Part shown: in pieces, positions 26,535 to 35,611 of the stretch
How positions within the stretch are numbered: the first letter of the stretch is position 1
How the letters are laid out: each line of letters starts with the position of its first letter
Position numbers and translations under genes: made by a program
Assembly (NCBI RefSeq): GCF_013085465.1
Contig: NZ_CP049838.1
Coordinates: forward strand, 3,224,001 to 3,288,000
Length of the DNA: 64,000 nucleotides
DNA from: Streptomyces asoensis
GTDB taxonomy: Bacteria; Actinomycetota; Actinomycetes; Streptomycetales; Streptomycetaceae
Reading direction: 5' to 3'
The notes under the pieces: model-generated
The model's database searches: none
The model's input: only the letters and a program-made list of their open reading frames with translations
What the model was told of the DNA's origin: nothing

Positions 26535-28793
26535 TCAGCCGAGCGGGCTCATGGCACCTGACCAGATGCCGTAGGGAACGCTGTCGTCGGTCGTGCCGGC
26601 GATGCCCTTCAGTGGAAGTGGTTGGAGGCTCTTGCCGAGGTCGATGCGGTAGACGACGACCGCCGTGGACACGGCCTTGGCCGTGCCGACGTACCAGGCC
26701 GCGGTGTCGTCCTGGGTGGTGCCCGCCTTCCCGGCCACCTGACCGAGCGAGCCGGCCCGGGCCGCCGCCTGCTGCGAGGAGGGCACGTCGTCCGGGTGGG
26801 CGGTGCGGAAGGAGTCCGCGAGCGCGGAGTTGACCTCCTCGGCCACGTCGGCGCCGAACGCGCGGTCGGTGTCCGGGGTGTCCAGGACGACCTTGGTGCC
26901 GTTCTTGGTGATCAGGCGCACCGAGTACGGCTCGGTGTGCTTGCCGCCCGCGGCGAAGGTGGAATAGCCGCTCGCCATACGGATCGCGCTGGGCGTCGAA
27001 CTGCCCATGGACAGCGCGGGCACCTGCGCCCCGAGGCTGGAGGAGAGCAACCCGGACTTCTCGGCGGTGGTGCGCACCACGTCGAGCCCGGCGTCCATGC
27101 CGAGCTGCATGAACGGCGTGTTCACCGACAGCTCCAGCGCCCGGTGCAGGGAGATCTGCCCGTACGACTCGCCGTCGTCGTTCTTCGCGGCCACCACCTT
27201 GCCGCTGCGGTCCCAGTAGGGCCCCTCGGGCGTCGTCACCGGCACCTTGTCGTCGCCGTCGTACAGCGTCTCCCCGGTGACCGGTGTGGTGTCCCCGTCG
27301 CGGGTCTTGTGGATCCCGTTCTCCAGACCGGCGGCGTACACGAACGGCAGGAACGCGCTGCCGGCCGAGACGGTGGTGGCGTTGGACTCGTTGTAGCCCT
27401 GCGTACGGTGGTCGGGACCGCCGTAGACGGCGAGGATCCGCCCGTCGGAGGCCACCGAGGAGGCGCCGTAGTGGGCGGTCTTCGCGTTCTCGGGGTCGTC
27501 CTTCAGGGCGTCCTTGCGGGCCTTGGTGACGGCGTCGGTGAGCTGGGCCTGGCGCTTCTTGTCGAAGGTCGTGTAGATCTGGTAGCCGCCGAGGTCGAAG
27601 TCCTTGTCGGAGATGTTCCCGGCCTTCTTGGCGTACGAGGAGGCGAGTTCCACCAGGTAGTCGCTCTGCTCACCGGTGTCGTACAGCGGGTTGGCCTTGA
27701 GCGGCTCGGGGAACTTCGTGTACTTGGCGCGCTCGGCCTTCGACAGTTTGCCGATGTCGACCATCCGGTCCAGGGTCCACGACCAGCGCTCCACGGCCCG
27801 GGCGCGGTTGGCCGAGTTCAGGGTCGGGTCGTACAGGCCCGCGCCCTTGAGCAGGGAGGCGAGGAACGCGGCCTCGCTGGCGTTGAGTTCGCCGACGTCC
27901 TTGCCGTAATAGGCCTGGGCGGCGCGCTGGATGCCGTAGGTGCCGCGGCCGAACCAGCTGGTGTTGAGGTAGCCCTCGAGGATGTCGTCCTTGCTCATCT
28001 GGTTGTCGAGCTTGAGGGCGATCATGGCCTCGGTGAACTTGCGGCTGACCGTCTGGTTCTGGTTCAGGTAGACGTTCTTGACGTACTGCTGGGTGATCGT
28101 GGAGCCGCCCTGGGTGTCGCCCTGACCGATGGTGCGGAACAGGGCACGACTGATGCCCTTGAAGGAGATGCCGGGGTCGCTGTAGAAGCTGGCGTTCTCG
28201 GCGGCGAGCACCGCCCAGCGGACGTCCTCGGGGATGTCCTTCAGCGGCATCGCCTGCCGCTGCACCCAGCCGGTGCGGGCCATCGGCGTCCCGTCGGCCC
28301 AGAAGTACACGTTGTCCTGCTGGGTGGCGTACGAGTTGATGTTGTCCGGGATGTCGGTGGCCGCGTAGGCGACGACCAGGAGCATGCCGCTCAGGCCTAT
28401 GGAGGTCAGGACGCCGCCGAGGCACTGCCGCCAGGAGGGTATCCAGCGCCGCCAGTCGGTACGGCCCGGACGCGGGTACTGCGGGCGCAGCTTGCGGGCG
28501 TAGGGCGTGACACGAGCCACATACGGGGCCAGTACGGCGAGGAGCGGGGCGAGCCGGGGACCCAGGAAAGAAGAAATTCGGGCAAAAAGGGAAGGCTGGG
28601 GTGCTTTTCGTCGATTTTTCGACGAACGCTGCTTTCCTCCGCCTTCATCCTCGCCCTCGGACATATCCGGCACAGCCGGTATATCCGATACCCGCAGCTG
28701 CATGGTCTCGTCCGCCCGGAAAGACGGAGGAACCTTCAACTGCATGGTTTCGTCAGGCTGTTGGGGCTTGTCCCCCTGCCCCGCCTCACTCAC
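26535..28793 (-). CDS. Class A penicillin-binding protein with degenerate transpeptidase motif
   Basis: GTG 28793 is chosen because GGAGGGAGA lies just upstream; an in-frame ATG at 28859 has no RBS. The 752-aa protein has a cytoplasmic tail with two DETMQL[KR] repeats (residues 14-20 and 28-34), one TM (~125-150), a GT51 glycosyltransferase domain (LAAENASFYSDPGISFKG, with the catalytic Glu, and QGGSTITQQYVKN), and a transpeptidase domain. In the latter SxxK reads AGSAFLPFVYAAG: Ser479 is present but the Lys is Leu482. SxN is LSVNTP and KTG is GKAGTT. It should polymerise glycan strands, but its cross-linking ability is doubtful. Confidence 0.9.
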   Translation of the reverse strand: MSEAGQGDKPQQPDETMQLKVPPSFRADETMQLRVSDIPAVPDMSEGEDEGGGKQRSSKNRRKAPQPSLFARISSFLGPRLAPLLAVLAPYVARVTPYARKLRPQYPRPGRTDWRRWIPSWRQCLGGVLTSIGLSGMLLVVAYAATDIPDNINSYATQQDNVYFWADGTPMARTGWVQRQAMPLKDIPEDVRWAVLAAENASFYSDPGISFKGISRALFRTIGQGDTQGGSTITQQYVKNVYLNQNQTVSRKFTEAMIALKLDNQMSKDDILEGYLNTSWFGRGTYGIQRAAQAYYGKDVGELNASEAAFLASLLKGAGLYDPTLNSANRARAVERWSWTLDRMVDIGKLSKAERAKYTKFPEPLKANPLYDTGEQSDYLVELASSYAKKAGNISDKDFDLGGYQIYTTFDKKRQAQLTDAVTKARKDALKDDPENAKTAHYGASSVASDGRILAVYGGPDHRTQGYNESNATTVSAGSAFLPFVYAAGLENGIHKTRDGDTTPVTGETLYDGDDKVPVTTPEGPYWDRSGKVVAAKNDDGESYGQISLHRALELSVNTPFMQLGMDAGLDVVRTTAEKSGLLSSSLGAQVPALSMGSSTPSAIRMASGYSTFAAGGKHTEPYSVRLITKNGTKVVLDTPDTDRAFGADVAEEVNSALADSFRTAHPDDVPSSQQAAARAGSLGQVAGKAGTTQDDTAAWYVGTAKAVSTAVVVYRIDLGKSLQPLPLKGIAGTTDDSVPYGIWSGAMSPLG

Positions 28794-29030
28794 GACGCGT
28801 CTCCCTCCGCACTCCGTATTGCTCGCAGGCAGACGTACAGACTTACGAGGGCCTGACATGGTTGCCGTTGACGCGGCCGCAAACCTTGAACCCTCCCGAC
28901 CTTGGGGTTCAATGCGGCGCTCTCAAATTACCAGCGCTCTTCGCAAATTCTCCACAGAAGAAATCGACAGAAGTGAACAGAGGTGAAACTGCTGACATCA
29001 CGTCCGAGCATAGGGGCTTAGTCTGGCGCC
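28794..29030. promoter_or_regulatory. Divergent promoter region between PBP and FmdB-like genes
   Basis: The 237-bp spacer is less GC-rich than its surroundings. A -10-like TAGTCT lies about 9 bases before the ATG at 29031, so the FmdB-like mRNA is probably leaderless. No open frame with gene-like codon use was seen. Confidence 0.5.
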
Positions 29031-29243
29031 ATGCCTCGCTACGAGTACCGCTGCCGGACCTGCGGCGACACCTTCGAACTGAGCCGCCCGATGGCGCAGT
29101 CCGCCGACCCCGCCGACTGCCCCGCGGGCCACGACGACACCGTCAAACTGCTCTCCACGGTGGCCGTGGGCGGCACGAAGTCCGCCCCCGCGCCCAAGGC
29201 GGGCGGCGGGGGCGGATGCTGCGGCGGCGGTTGCTGCGGCTGA
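29031..29243 (+). CDS. FmdB-family zinc ribbon protein
   Basis: The 70-aa protein begins MPRYEYRCRTCGDTFELSRP, the FmdB/CxxC signature; the first zinc knuckle is C-R-T-C and the second is DCPAGH. The tail is Gly-rich and ends in CCGGGCCG. The family is thought to regulate transcription or bind metal; its role in Streptomyces is unknown. The start is assigned from the conserved N-terminus and a leaderless-type promoter. Confidence 0.92.
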   Translation: MPRYEYRCRTCGDTFELSRPMAQSADPADCPAGHDDTVKLLSTVAVGGTKSAPAPKAGGGGGCCGGGCCG

Positions 29244-29260
29244 CCGCCGCCCGCAACTTC

Positions 29261-30061
29261 TCAGGAATTCTTCAGGAACTCCCGCAGGATGCGCTCCCCG
29301 GCCAGCACGCCCCGCTCGGGCAGGGCGGTGATCGCCGGGGCCGTCCAGGCGGCCTCGGCCAGCTCGCCGTGCCCGGGACGCCAGCCCCGGTCGGCGACCA
29401 GCAGCAGGTCGGCGTCGAGCAGCGAGTCGCCCGCCGCCAGCGTCAGTTCGGCGCCGGTGCGGCGGGCCACCTCGCGCACGGCCGCGCTCTTGGTCAGCGG
29501 CTTCGGCACGGCGTAGATCTTGCGGCCCTGGAGCGACACGGTCCAGCCGCGGTTCTCCGCCCAGACCGCGAGCTCCTTCACCCACTCCTCGGGCAGCAGC
29601 TCGCGCTCCACGACGAGATAGGCGAACAGGTCCTCGGCGACCCGCTGCTTGCGCAGCCAGAACGGGTCCGCCGTCTTCGCCAGGTGCTCCTCCACCTCCG
29701 CGAGCGGCGCGCACTCGTCGGCCAGCCTGGCCAGCACGCTCGCGTGCCAGTCCTGATCGGTCGCGCCGTCGACCAGCAGATGGCCGCCGTTCGCGCAGAT
29801 CGCGTACTTCGGCTCCGGGCCGGGCAGGTTGATGCGCTGGTACTGCTTGCGCGTCCGGGTGGTCGTCGGCACGAACACCGCCCGGTCGCCGAGGTCGGTC
29901 AGCAGCTGCGCCGACGTCTCCGTCATGAACGACAGCGGCCTGGCCTCGTGCACCTCCACGCACAGCAGCCGCGGCGCCCGCGCGTCCGGCATGGTCAGCG
30001 CCAGGGCGGCCGCCGAGTAGATGAGCGTACGGTCGAGATCGCTCGCCACCAGAACCGGCAT
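29261..30061 (-). CDS. HAD-superfamily phosphatase of the Ter biosynthetic operon
   Basis: ATG 30061 overlaps the stop of the upstream gene (TGATG), so the genes are coupled. The 266-aa protein has motif I VASDLDRTLIYS, motif II FVPTTTRT, the Lys of LTKSAAV as motif III, and motif IV LAAGDSLLDADLL. The cap resembles Cof/MPGP-type HADs with a C2 insertion (residues ~85-185). In Ter-linked operons this HAD is predicted to dephosphorylate a nucleotide-like intermediate made by the PRTase and lyase genes upstream. The true substrate is unknown. Confidence 0.9.
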   Translation of the reverse strand: MPVLVASDLDRTLIYSAAALALTMPDARAPRLLCVEVHEARPLSFMTETSAQLLTDLGDRAVFVPTTTRTRKQYQRINLPGPEPKYAICANGGHLLVDGATDQDWHASVLARLADECAPLAEVEEHLAKTADPFWLRKQRVAEDLFAYLVVERELLPEEWVKELAVWAENRGWTVSLQGRKIYAVPKPLTKSAAVREVARRTGAELTLAAGDSLLDADLLLVADRGWRPGHGELAEAAWTAPAITALPERGVLAGERILREFLKNS

Positions 30062-32634
30062 CAGACCGTCACCGCCTTGCCGTCGGCGCCGGTCGCGCCC
30101 CGGGTGAACTGCGGGTGGATCAGCCCCACACAGGTGTACGGCAGGTCGCCGACCTCCTCGACGGGCACCCCTCGCTGTCCGGCGAGCAGCCGTACGTGGT
30201 CCAGGTCGGCGCCCGCTCCGGCCCGCGCCAGGATCTTCCAGGGCACCCGGCGCAGCAGCACCCGGGTGGTCTCGCCGACCCCGGGCTTGACCAGGTTCAC
30301 GTCGTGGATGCCGTACTCCTCGCTGATCCGCTCGACGGCCCGCCAGCCCTCCCAGCTCGGCGTGCGGTCACTGGCCAGCAGCTCCTTCACCGCGCCGCCG
30401 ACCGCGTCCGCGACCTCGGGGAAGCGGGCGGCGACGGCGTCCAGGAAGGCCACCGAGACGTCCGTGCCGGCGAGCTCGCGGTAGAACTTCGCGCCGTGGA
30501 AGTCGTTCGGCCCGACCAGGTCGGCCCGCAGCACGGTCCGCGAGATGAGCCCCGAGACGGTCGAGTTGAGGCAGGCGGACGGGATCAGGAAGTCGTCGCG
30601 GGTGCCGTACGTCCGCACGCACGAGCCCGGGTCGGCCAGCACCGCGATCTCCGCGTCGAAGCCGGCCGCTCCGCCGCCCGCCTCGAACTCCTCGATCGCC
30701 GCGGCCAGTTCCCGGGTGATCGCGCCCTTGCCGGTCCAGCCGTCGACGAAGACGACGTCACGCGGGTCGTGGTGGGCGGCCAGCCAGCGCAGCGCGTTGG
30801 CGTCGATGCCCCGCCCGCGCACGATCGACACGGCGTAGTGCGGCAGGTCGAGGCCGTGCCGGAACTGTGCCCAGCGGCGCATCAGGACACCGACCGGGGT
30901 GCCGGCCCGGGCGAGCGAGACGAGCACGGGCCGGGGTGACCGCTCGGCGATCACCGTCTCCGTGACCACGCCCACGGCCTGCGCGATCCGCGCCGCCGAA
31001 GTCTCGAGCGCCGCGTGGAACAGCTCCTGGTACTGCTCGCTGGGCTGGTACTCGACGGGCAGCGACTCGGCGTAGTGCGCGCCGCCGCTCTGGATGGCCT
31101 CCTCCCGCTCCTCGGTCGGCGCCTCCAGCGTCACGTCCGAGAGGTCCTGGAGCAGCCAGCCGACCTCCTCGGGCGGGTACGACGAGAAGGCGGGGCCGCG
31201 GAGGGGCTCGGGCAGCATGGCGGGTCTCTCTTCCGACAAGGCGGCTGCGTACAGCGGCTCGGGGACGTACGACGGCACGACCGCGAGGACGACGTGCGGG
31301 GTGTGTGCGGCGAGCTGGGACAGGAGGCCGTCGGGAGCGTGCAGCTCCCGGGTGTCGGCCACGGAGTCCACGACGGCGACGACGGCGTCGAAGCCACCGC
31401 CCGCGACGTTATAGGCATAGCGCTCGCCGGGGCCGTCGGCCGGGGCGTCGTGCGCGGGGAAAACGATTCGGCTGCGTATCGCGTAGCCGGGGTCGTCCAC
31501 CGCGAGGACGGGTGAGCGGGTGGTGGTCGAGTAGCGCACCTCGGCGGCCACCACCTGCTCCAGCTCACGGGCCAGCCTGAGCGGCGCGTACATCAGCTCC
31601 TCGAAACCGAGCACGAGGACGCGTTCGACGCCGTCGGGTATCGCCTCGGCGAGACGGGCCGTCATGGCGGGGAGGGCGGCCTCCAGCCGGGCCCGGTGCT
31701 TGGGTGTGAACCCGTGCCGACCGCCGTCGGGGAGGCCGCGGGGCCAGACGAGGTCCACGCGGGATATGTGGCCGGGGGGCCGCGTCTGCCCGGTGCGGTC
31801 GGCTTCCGGGTGCGGGTCGTGGGGGGCTTGTCGCGCAGTTCCCCGCGCCCCTGAGGCGTCGAAGCGGGCGTCGGCTGCAACGTCCCCCAGGGCCGCGGGG
31901 AACTGCGCCTCGTAGCGGGCGACCAGTTCCTGGCCCTTCTCCAGCACGCCCTCGGGGAGCCGTACCGTGCCGGAGGCGGCGGTGATGAGGTCGACGCGGG
32001 CGCCGATCTCGCGGGCGAAGTCGTCCAGGCGGCCCGCATCGGCCGCCGAGCGCATGTCGACGAGGGCGACGACGACGTAGCGCCGCCGCGGATAGCGCTC
32101 GTGCAGGGCCCGGATGGTGTTCAGGACCGTGTTGCCGGTCGAGAACTCGTCGTCGACCAGGACCAGCGGCCCGTCGCCGACCAGCAGCGCCGGGTCCTCC
32201 GGCAGCAGCAGGTGCGAGGTCGCGTGCGAGTGGGACTCCTCGAAGCCGCCCGCCTGCGCGACCCCGGCGACCGGGCGGCGGGTGGAGTGCAGGTAGGGGG
32301 CGGTGCCGAGGCCGTCGGCGACCGAGTGGCCGAGGCCGGTGGCGGTCTCCGCGTAGCCCAGGACGACCGCCTCGGCCGCCTCCTCGGCGCCGAGCAGCTC
32401 ACGCACCCGGCGGCCGAGGGCGAACCCGTGGCCGTGCACCACGGACGGCGACTGCGGGACGTGCTTGCCGAGGACGTTGGAGACCAGCAGATGCGCCCGC
32501 TTGGGGTTGCGGCGCAGGGCCAGCCCCAGCAGGCCCGTCAGCGTGTCGTCGCCCACGAGCTCGACACCGAGCCGCTCGGCGACCCACGTCCCGGACCAGA
32601 TCCCGTCGTCCCCGTTGTTCACTGCGTTGTTCAT
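30061..32634 (-). CDS. Fusion: phosphoribosyltransferase - TRSP - StiP cysteine protease-like - PELOTA RNA-binding
   Basis: The frame runs without stop for 857 aa from MNNAVNNGDDG. Residues 1-230 form the Ter-type phosphoribosyltransferase with the PRPP loop LVLVDDEFSTGNTV (Asp161 region). RVDLVWPRGLPDG to SYVPEP (~300-460) matches the TRSP domain that follows such PRTases. From GPAFSSYPPEEVGWLLQDLS on it is a StiP-family protein (IVRGRGIDANAL, VDGWTGKGAI, DFHGAKFYREL), ending in a PELOTA-like RNA-binding segment. Usually PRTase/TRSP and StiP are separate genes. ATG 31218, with GGAAGAGAG upstream, could still give a separate StiP. A Pro/Gly-rich stretch (~231-290) links the halves of the PRTase part. 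Confidence 0.85.
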   Translation of the reverse strand: MNNAVNNGDDGIWSGTWVAERLGVELVGDDTLTGLLGLALRRNPKRAHLLVSNVLGKHVPQSPSVVHGHGFALGRRVRELLGAEEAAEAVVLGYAETATGLGHSVADGLGTAPYLHSTRRPVAGVAQAGGFEESHSHATSHLLLPEDPALLVGDGPLVLVDDEFSTGNTVLNTIRALHERYPRRRYVVVALVDMRSAADAGRLDDFAREIGARVDLITAASGTVRLPEGVLEKGQELVARYEAQFPAALGDVAADARFDASGARGTARQAPHDPHPEADRTGQTRPPGHISRVDLVWPRGLPDGGRHGFTPKHRARLEAALPAMTARLAEAIPDGVERVLVLGFEELMYAPLRLARELEQVVAAEVRYSTTTRSPVLAVDDPGYAIRSRIVFPAHDAPADGPGERYAYNVAGGGFDAVVAVVDSVADTRELHAPDGLLSQLAAHTPHVVLAVVPSYVPEPLYAAALSEERPAMLPEPLRGPAFSSYPPEEVGWLLQDLSDVTLEAPTEEREEAIQSGGAHYAESLPVEYQPSEQYQELFHAALETSAARIAQAVGVVTETVIAERSPRPVLVSLARAGTPVGVLMRRWAQFRHGLDLPHYAVSIVRGRGIDANALRWLAAHHDPRDVVFVDGWTGKGAITRELAAAIEEFEAGGGAAGFDAEIAVLADPGSCVRTYGTRDDFLIPSACLNSTVSGLISRTVLRADLVGPNDFHGAKFYRELAGTDVSVAFLDAVAARFPEVADAVGGAVKELLASDRTPSWEGWRAVERISEEYGIHDVNLVKPGVGETTRVLLRRVPWKILARAGAGADLDHVRLLAGQRGVPVEEVGDLPYTCVGLIHPQFTRGATGADGKAVTV

Positions 32635-32660
32635 GCGTCCCTTGTGAGTGAGGTGGTTCT

Positions 32661-33836
32661 TCAGCCGGGTATTCCGGCGGCGAGCAGGTCGACGAAGCTG
32701 ACGTCCTCGTGCGCGACACCGAAGACCTCGGCGCGGAGCATGGTGCGCTCGGCCCAGGCGCGGTGCGGCTTCACCTCGTTCATCTTGTTCGTGTACTGCG
32801 ACCGCAGCACACCCCCGCCGCCGCGTTCCGGCCGCAGGATGTCCGCCGCGTCGCTGTACTCCTCGTGACTGACGACGGACAGCGCGTGCACGGCCGGTAC
32901 GTGCGAGGGGTGGATGCAGGTCTTGCCCAGCAGACCGTTGGCGTGATCCAGGGAGATCTCGCGCAGCAGCCCGTCCATCGCGTGCTCTATCAGCTTCTCG
33001 CGCAGCTCGACGGCCTGCCCCTCCAGGAAGGGGCTGTGCCGCAGCATCGGCTTGAACATGCGCTCGGGGACCCGGAAGTACTCCCACACGGGACCGGTCA
33101 CCGTGAACCCGGTGCCGTCGGCCCGGCCCAGCATGTTCACCACGTCGGCGATCACCGAGGCGACGATCTGGACGTCGTAGGCGGTCATGTCGGGCGCTCT
33201 GCGCAGCCCGTACGAGGAGCAGAAGTCCGTCACGCCGAGGCGCAGCGCGAGGACCCGGCTGCGGTACTTGTCGACGGCGCGGGCGATGCCCTCCAGGGCG
33301 TCCACCCGCGACTCGCGGTACATCAGCTCGGGCGTCTCCAGGACGGGCATGCCGAACAGCCGCCGCCCGCTCGCCGTCTCGGCGCCCGCCAGCGCCTCCA
33401 GGAAGGGGATGCCCCGCTCCTCGGTGAACTTCGGGAAGACGAACCCGCTCAGCAGCTCCACGGTGGGCCCGAGCCGCCGGACCAGGTCGGGGATCTGCTC
33501 GGGCGTCCGCACCCGGATGAAGAGCAGCGGCAGCTCCGCTCCCTCCACGTCCCTGCGCCCCGCCAGGTCGGCGAACTGCCGGACCAGGTTCTCCTCGCCG
33601 GCCTCGACGTCCTCGTCGCCGATGGAGTCCTCCAGGCACAGCACCATCGACACCACGCCGCGCCCGGTCTGCTTGACGATGTCGTCCGCCAGCCGGGGCC
33701 GCGTGGCCGGGCTGTACAGCGTGGCGCCCAGGGCCGCGGAGAGCAGCCTGGCCGGGGCGTCCGTGTCGAAGACACACGGCTCCCGGTAGAAGAGGCGCTG
33801 TCGCACCTCAGGGGCGAGGTGCCCGAAATGACGCAT
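32661..33836 (-). CDS. CitE-like C-C lyase (HpcH/HpaI family) of the Ter operon
   Basis: ATG 33836 has GGGGGAGA at ideal distance (391 aa). The TIM-barrel lyase features are LCLEDSIGDEDV (metal-binding acidic pair), LLFIRVRTPEQIP, GFVFPKF, PVLETPELMYRESRV and KTCIHPSHVPAV, as in the citrate-lyase beta/malyl-CoA lyase superfamily. Ter-linked versions are predicted to act on a sugar- or nucleoside-derived intermediate. It is the first gene of a three-gene operon, 26 bp ahead of the PRTase fusion. Confidence 0.9.
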   Translation of the reverse strand: MRHFGHLAPEVRQRLFYREPCVFDTDAPARLLSAALGATLYSPATRPRLADDIVKQTGRGVVSMVLCLEDSIGDEDVEAGEENLVRQFADLAGRRDVEGAELPLLFIRVRTPEQIPDLVRRLGPTVELLSGFVFPKFTEERGIPFLEALAGAETASGRRLFGMPVLETPELMYRESRVDALEGIARAVDKYRSRVLALRLGVTDFCSSYGLRRAPDMTAYDVQIVASVIADVVNMLGRADGTGFTVTGPVWEYFRVPERMFKPMLRHSPFLEGQAVELREKLIEHAMDGLLREISLDHANGLLGKTCIHPSHVPAVHALSVVSHEEYSDAADILRPERGGGGVLRSQYTNKMNEVKPHRAWAERTMLRAEVFGVAHEDVSFVDLLAAGIPG

Positions 33837-34012
33837 AAATCTCCCCCGTGGTGCAAGGTAACTCTGTGGATTCGGTATGAGGTGGCCGGTAATAGTACGT
33901 AGGGATCCATGTCAGAGGTTCCCACCCGGCATGAATTTCAGGTAACTCGCGGATGAGACTTGCCGTGTACCCCGCGTTGTCGTGAGCAGGCCCGAGAAGG
34001 CAGGATGACCGC

Positions 34013-34753
34013 ATGACGCACGCGATGCTGAAGGGGTCGAACGTCCCGCTGAAAGCCACCACGGTACGCGCCGTGCTGCGCTGGACCCCCGGGCAGGGGG
34101 TCCCGGACGTCGACGCCTCGGCGCTGCTCCTCGGTCTCGACGGCCGTGTGCGCTCCGACGAGGACTTCGTCTTCTACAACCAGCCCCGGCACCCTTCCGG
34201 GAAGGTGTGGCGGCTCGGCAAGAAGCGCGTCGCCGAGGGCCTCACGGACACCATCCAGACAGATCTGTCCGGTGTCGAGTCCGGCGTCGGCCAGATTCTC
34301 CTGGTCGCTTCGGCGGACGGTGTGACGTTCGACCGCGTACGTTCCCTCACCATCGTGCTGTACGACGCGGCAGCCGACGGCGAGCCGCTGGCCACGTTCG
34401 ACATCCGCCCCGAGACGGGCGAGGAGACGGCGCTGATCTGCGGCGAGCTGTACCGGCGCGGCGAGGGCTGGAAGTTCCGCGCCCTGGGCGAGGGCTACTC
34501 CAACGGTCTCAAGGGCCTGGCCACCGACTTCGGCATCTCGGTGGACGAGTCGGAGGAGGCGTCGGCCGCGGCCCCCGAGCCGGCCCCCCAGACGCCCAGC
34601 CTCTCCCAGCCCCTGCCGCCCGAGCAGCCGACCTCGGCCGTCCCCCAGCAGCCGGCGTACGGCTACCCGGCCAGTCTCCCGACCTACGGCTACGGCTATC
34701 CGGACGGTTCCTTCCGGCTCCCCCCGCAGGGCCCCCAGTTCGTCGGACGGTGA
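34013..34753 (+). CDS. TerD-family protein with Pro/Gln/Tyr-rich tail
   Basis: The 246-aa protein is divergent from the lyase operon. Residues 1-180 are a TerD domain: [71 protein letters not shown] and [20 protein letters not shown]. The usual GEGEGDDE calcium-loop segment is diverged here ([14 protein letters not shown]), so calcium binding may be altered. A ~65-residue C-terminal tail rich in Pro, Gln, Tyr and Gly follows, unlike the two short TerD proteins at 37-38 kb. Confidence 0.88.
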   Translation: MTHAMLKGSNVPLKATTVRAVLRWTPGQGVPDVDASALLLGLDGRVRSDEDFVFYNQPRHPSGKVWRLGKKRVAEGLTDTIQTDLSGVESGVGQILLVASADGVTFDRVRSLTIVLYDAAADGEPLATFDIRPETGEETALICGELYRRGEGWKFRALGEGYSNGLKGLATDFGISVDESEEASAAAPEPAPQTPSLSQPLPPEQPTSAVPQQPAYGYPASLPTYGYGYPDGSFRLPPQGPQFVGR

Positions 34754-34773
34754 GCCGCCGGGGGGCTCGGGCG

Positions 34774-35511
34774 CTACTTCTCGACCTTCGTCTTGTAGCC
34801 CCGGCCCCACTGCAACCCCCAGCCGTACAGACGATCCAGCTCCGCCTGGAACCCGTACACGAACCGCACCTCACGCCGCACCATGAGCTCGTCCTTCACG
34901 TTCTCGATCATCACCACCGCGCAGGACCGGGCCTGTGGGTGCCGCTCGTCGAGGCCTATCTCGATCCGCGGCCCGTTGCTCGGGTACAGCGTGACGATCG
35001 CGTGTGTACGGTCGAACGCCGGCGTCTGGTCGTAGATGTAGACGAAGACGAGCAGCCGCTTGATCTGTTCCCGGTGGTCGAGGTTGACGTACATCGTCTC
35101 GCCGGACGCCGACCCGAACCGGTCGTCCCCGCTCAGCTTCACGTACGGCGCCGCGTTCACGTCCCCCAGCAGGCCCCCGAGCGGCTGCACGACCCCCTTC
35201 GTCCCGTCGGCCAGCTCGTACAGGCAGCCGAGGTCGAGGTCGACGTTGACCATGCTCTGGCTGTGTCCGACGACCTCCGGCGGCCGCAGCGCCTTGAAGG
35301 GGTGCCGCAGCAGGCTCTCCCGCTGCGGTCCGCCGATGTCGGACGTCCGCATCCGCCAGGTCAGGTTGACGCGCAGGTTGCCGGTCGCGGCGCCCTGTTT
35401 GGTCAGGGAGACCTGATGATGCCGCTTGGTCAGTTCGATGGCGTTGGTGGCCGCGTTGCCCGAGTCGAAGTCGGCCGCCCGGCTGCCCAGGAGCCCGTCG
35501 AAGATGCCCAT
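34774..35511 (-). CDS. TerD-family protein (TerA/TerF-like)
   Basis: [20 protein letters not shown] (ATG 35511, GGGGGCGGGA upstream) opens a 245-aa protein. [18 protein letters not shown] and [10 protein letters not shown] give the strand pattern of a TerD domain, and [40 protein letters not shown] and [19 protein letters not shown] cover the calcium-binding and central strands. [20 protein letters not shown] then [20 protein letters not shown] finish it. This matches the Streptomyces Ter proteins near TerD genes. It converges on the TerD gene at 34013 with 20 bp between. Confidence 0.85.
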   Translation of the reverse strand: MGIFDGLLGSRAADFDSGNAATNAIELTKRHHQVSLTKQGAATGNLRVNLTWRMRTSDIGGPQRESLLRHPFKALRPPEVVGHSQSMVNVDLDLGCLYELADGTKGVVQPLGGLLGDVNAAPYVKLSGDDRFGSASGETMYVNLDHREQIKRLLVFVYIYDQTPAFDRTHAIVTLYPSNGPRIEIGLDERHPQARSCAVVMIENVKDELMVRREVRFVYGFQAELDRLYGWGLQWGRGYKTKVEK

Positions 35512-35611
35512 TCCCGCCCCCACGTCCGCTGATGAAAACCGGCGGGGCGGCCGGTGGAGGACTCGTCCTCACCGGCCGCCCCGCTCAGAGCGTTCCTCGC
35601 TCCCAAGGTGA

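Noticed and set aside
26622..28856. 744-aa plus-strand frame
   Set aside because: It is the mirror of the PBP gene, rich in Val/Gly/Leu/His with no recognisable domain.
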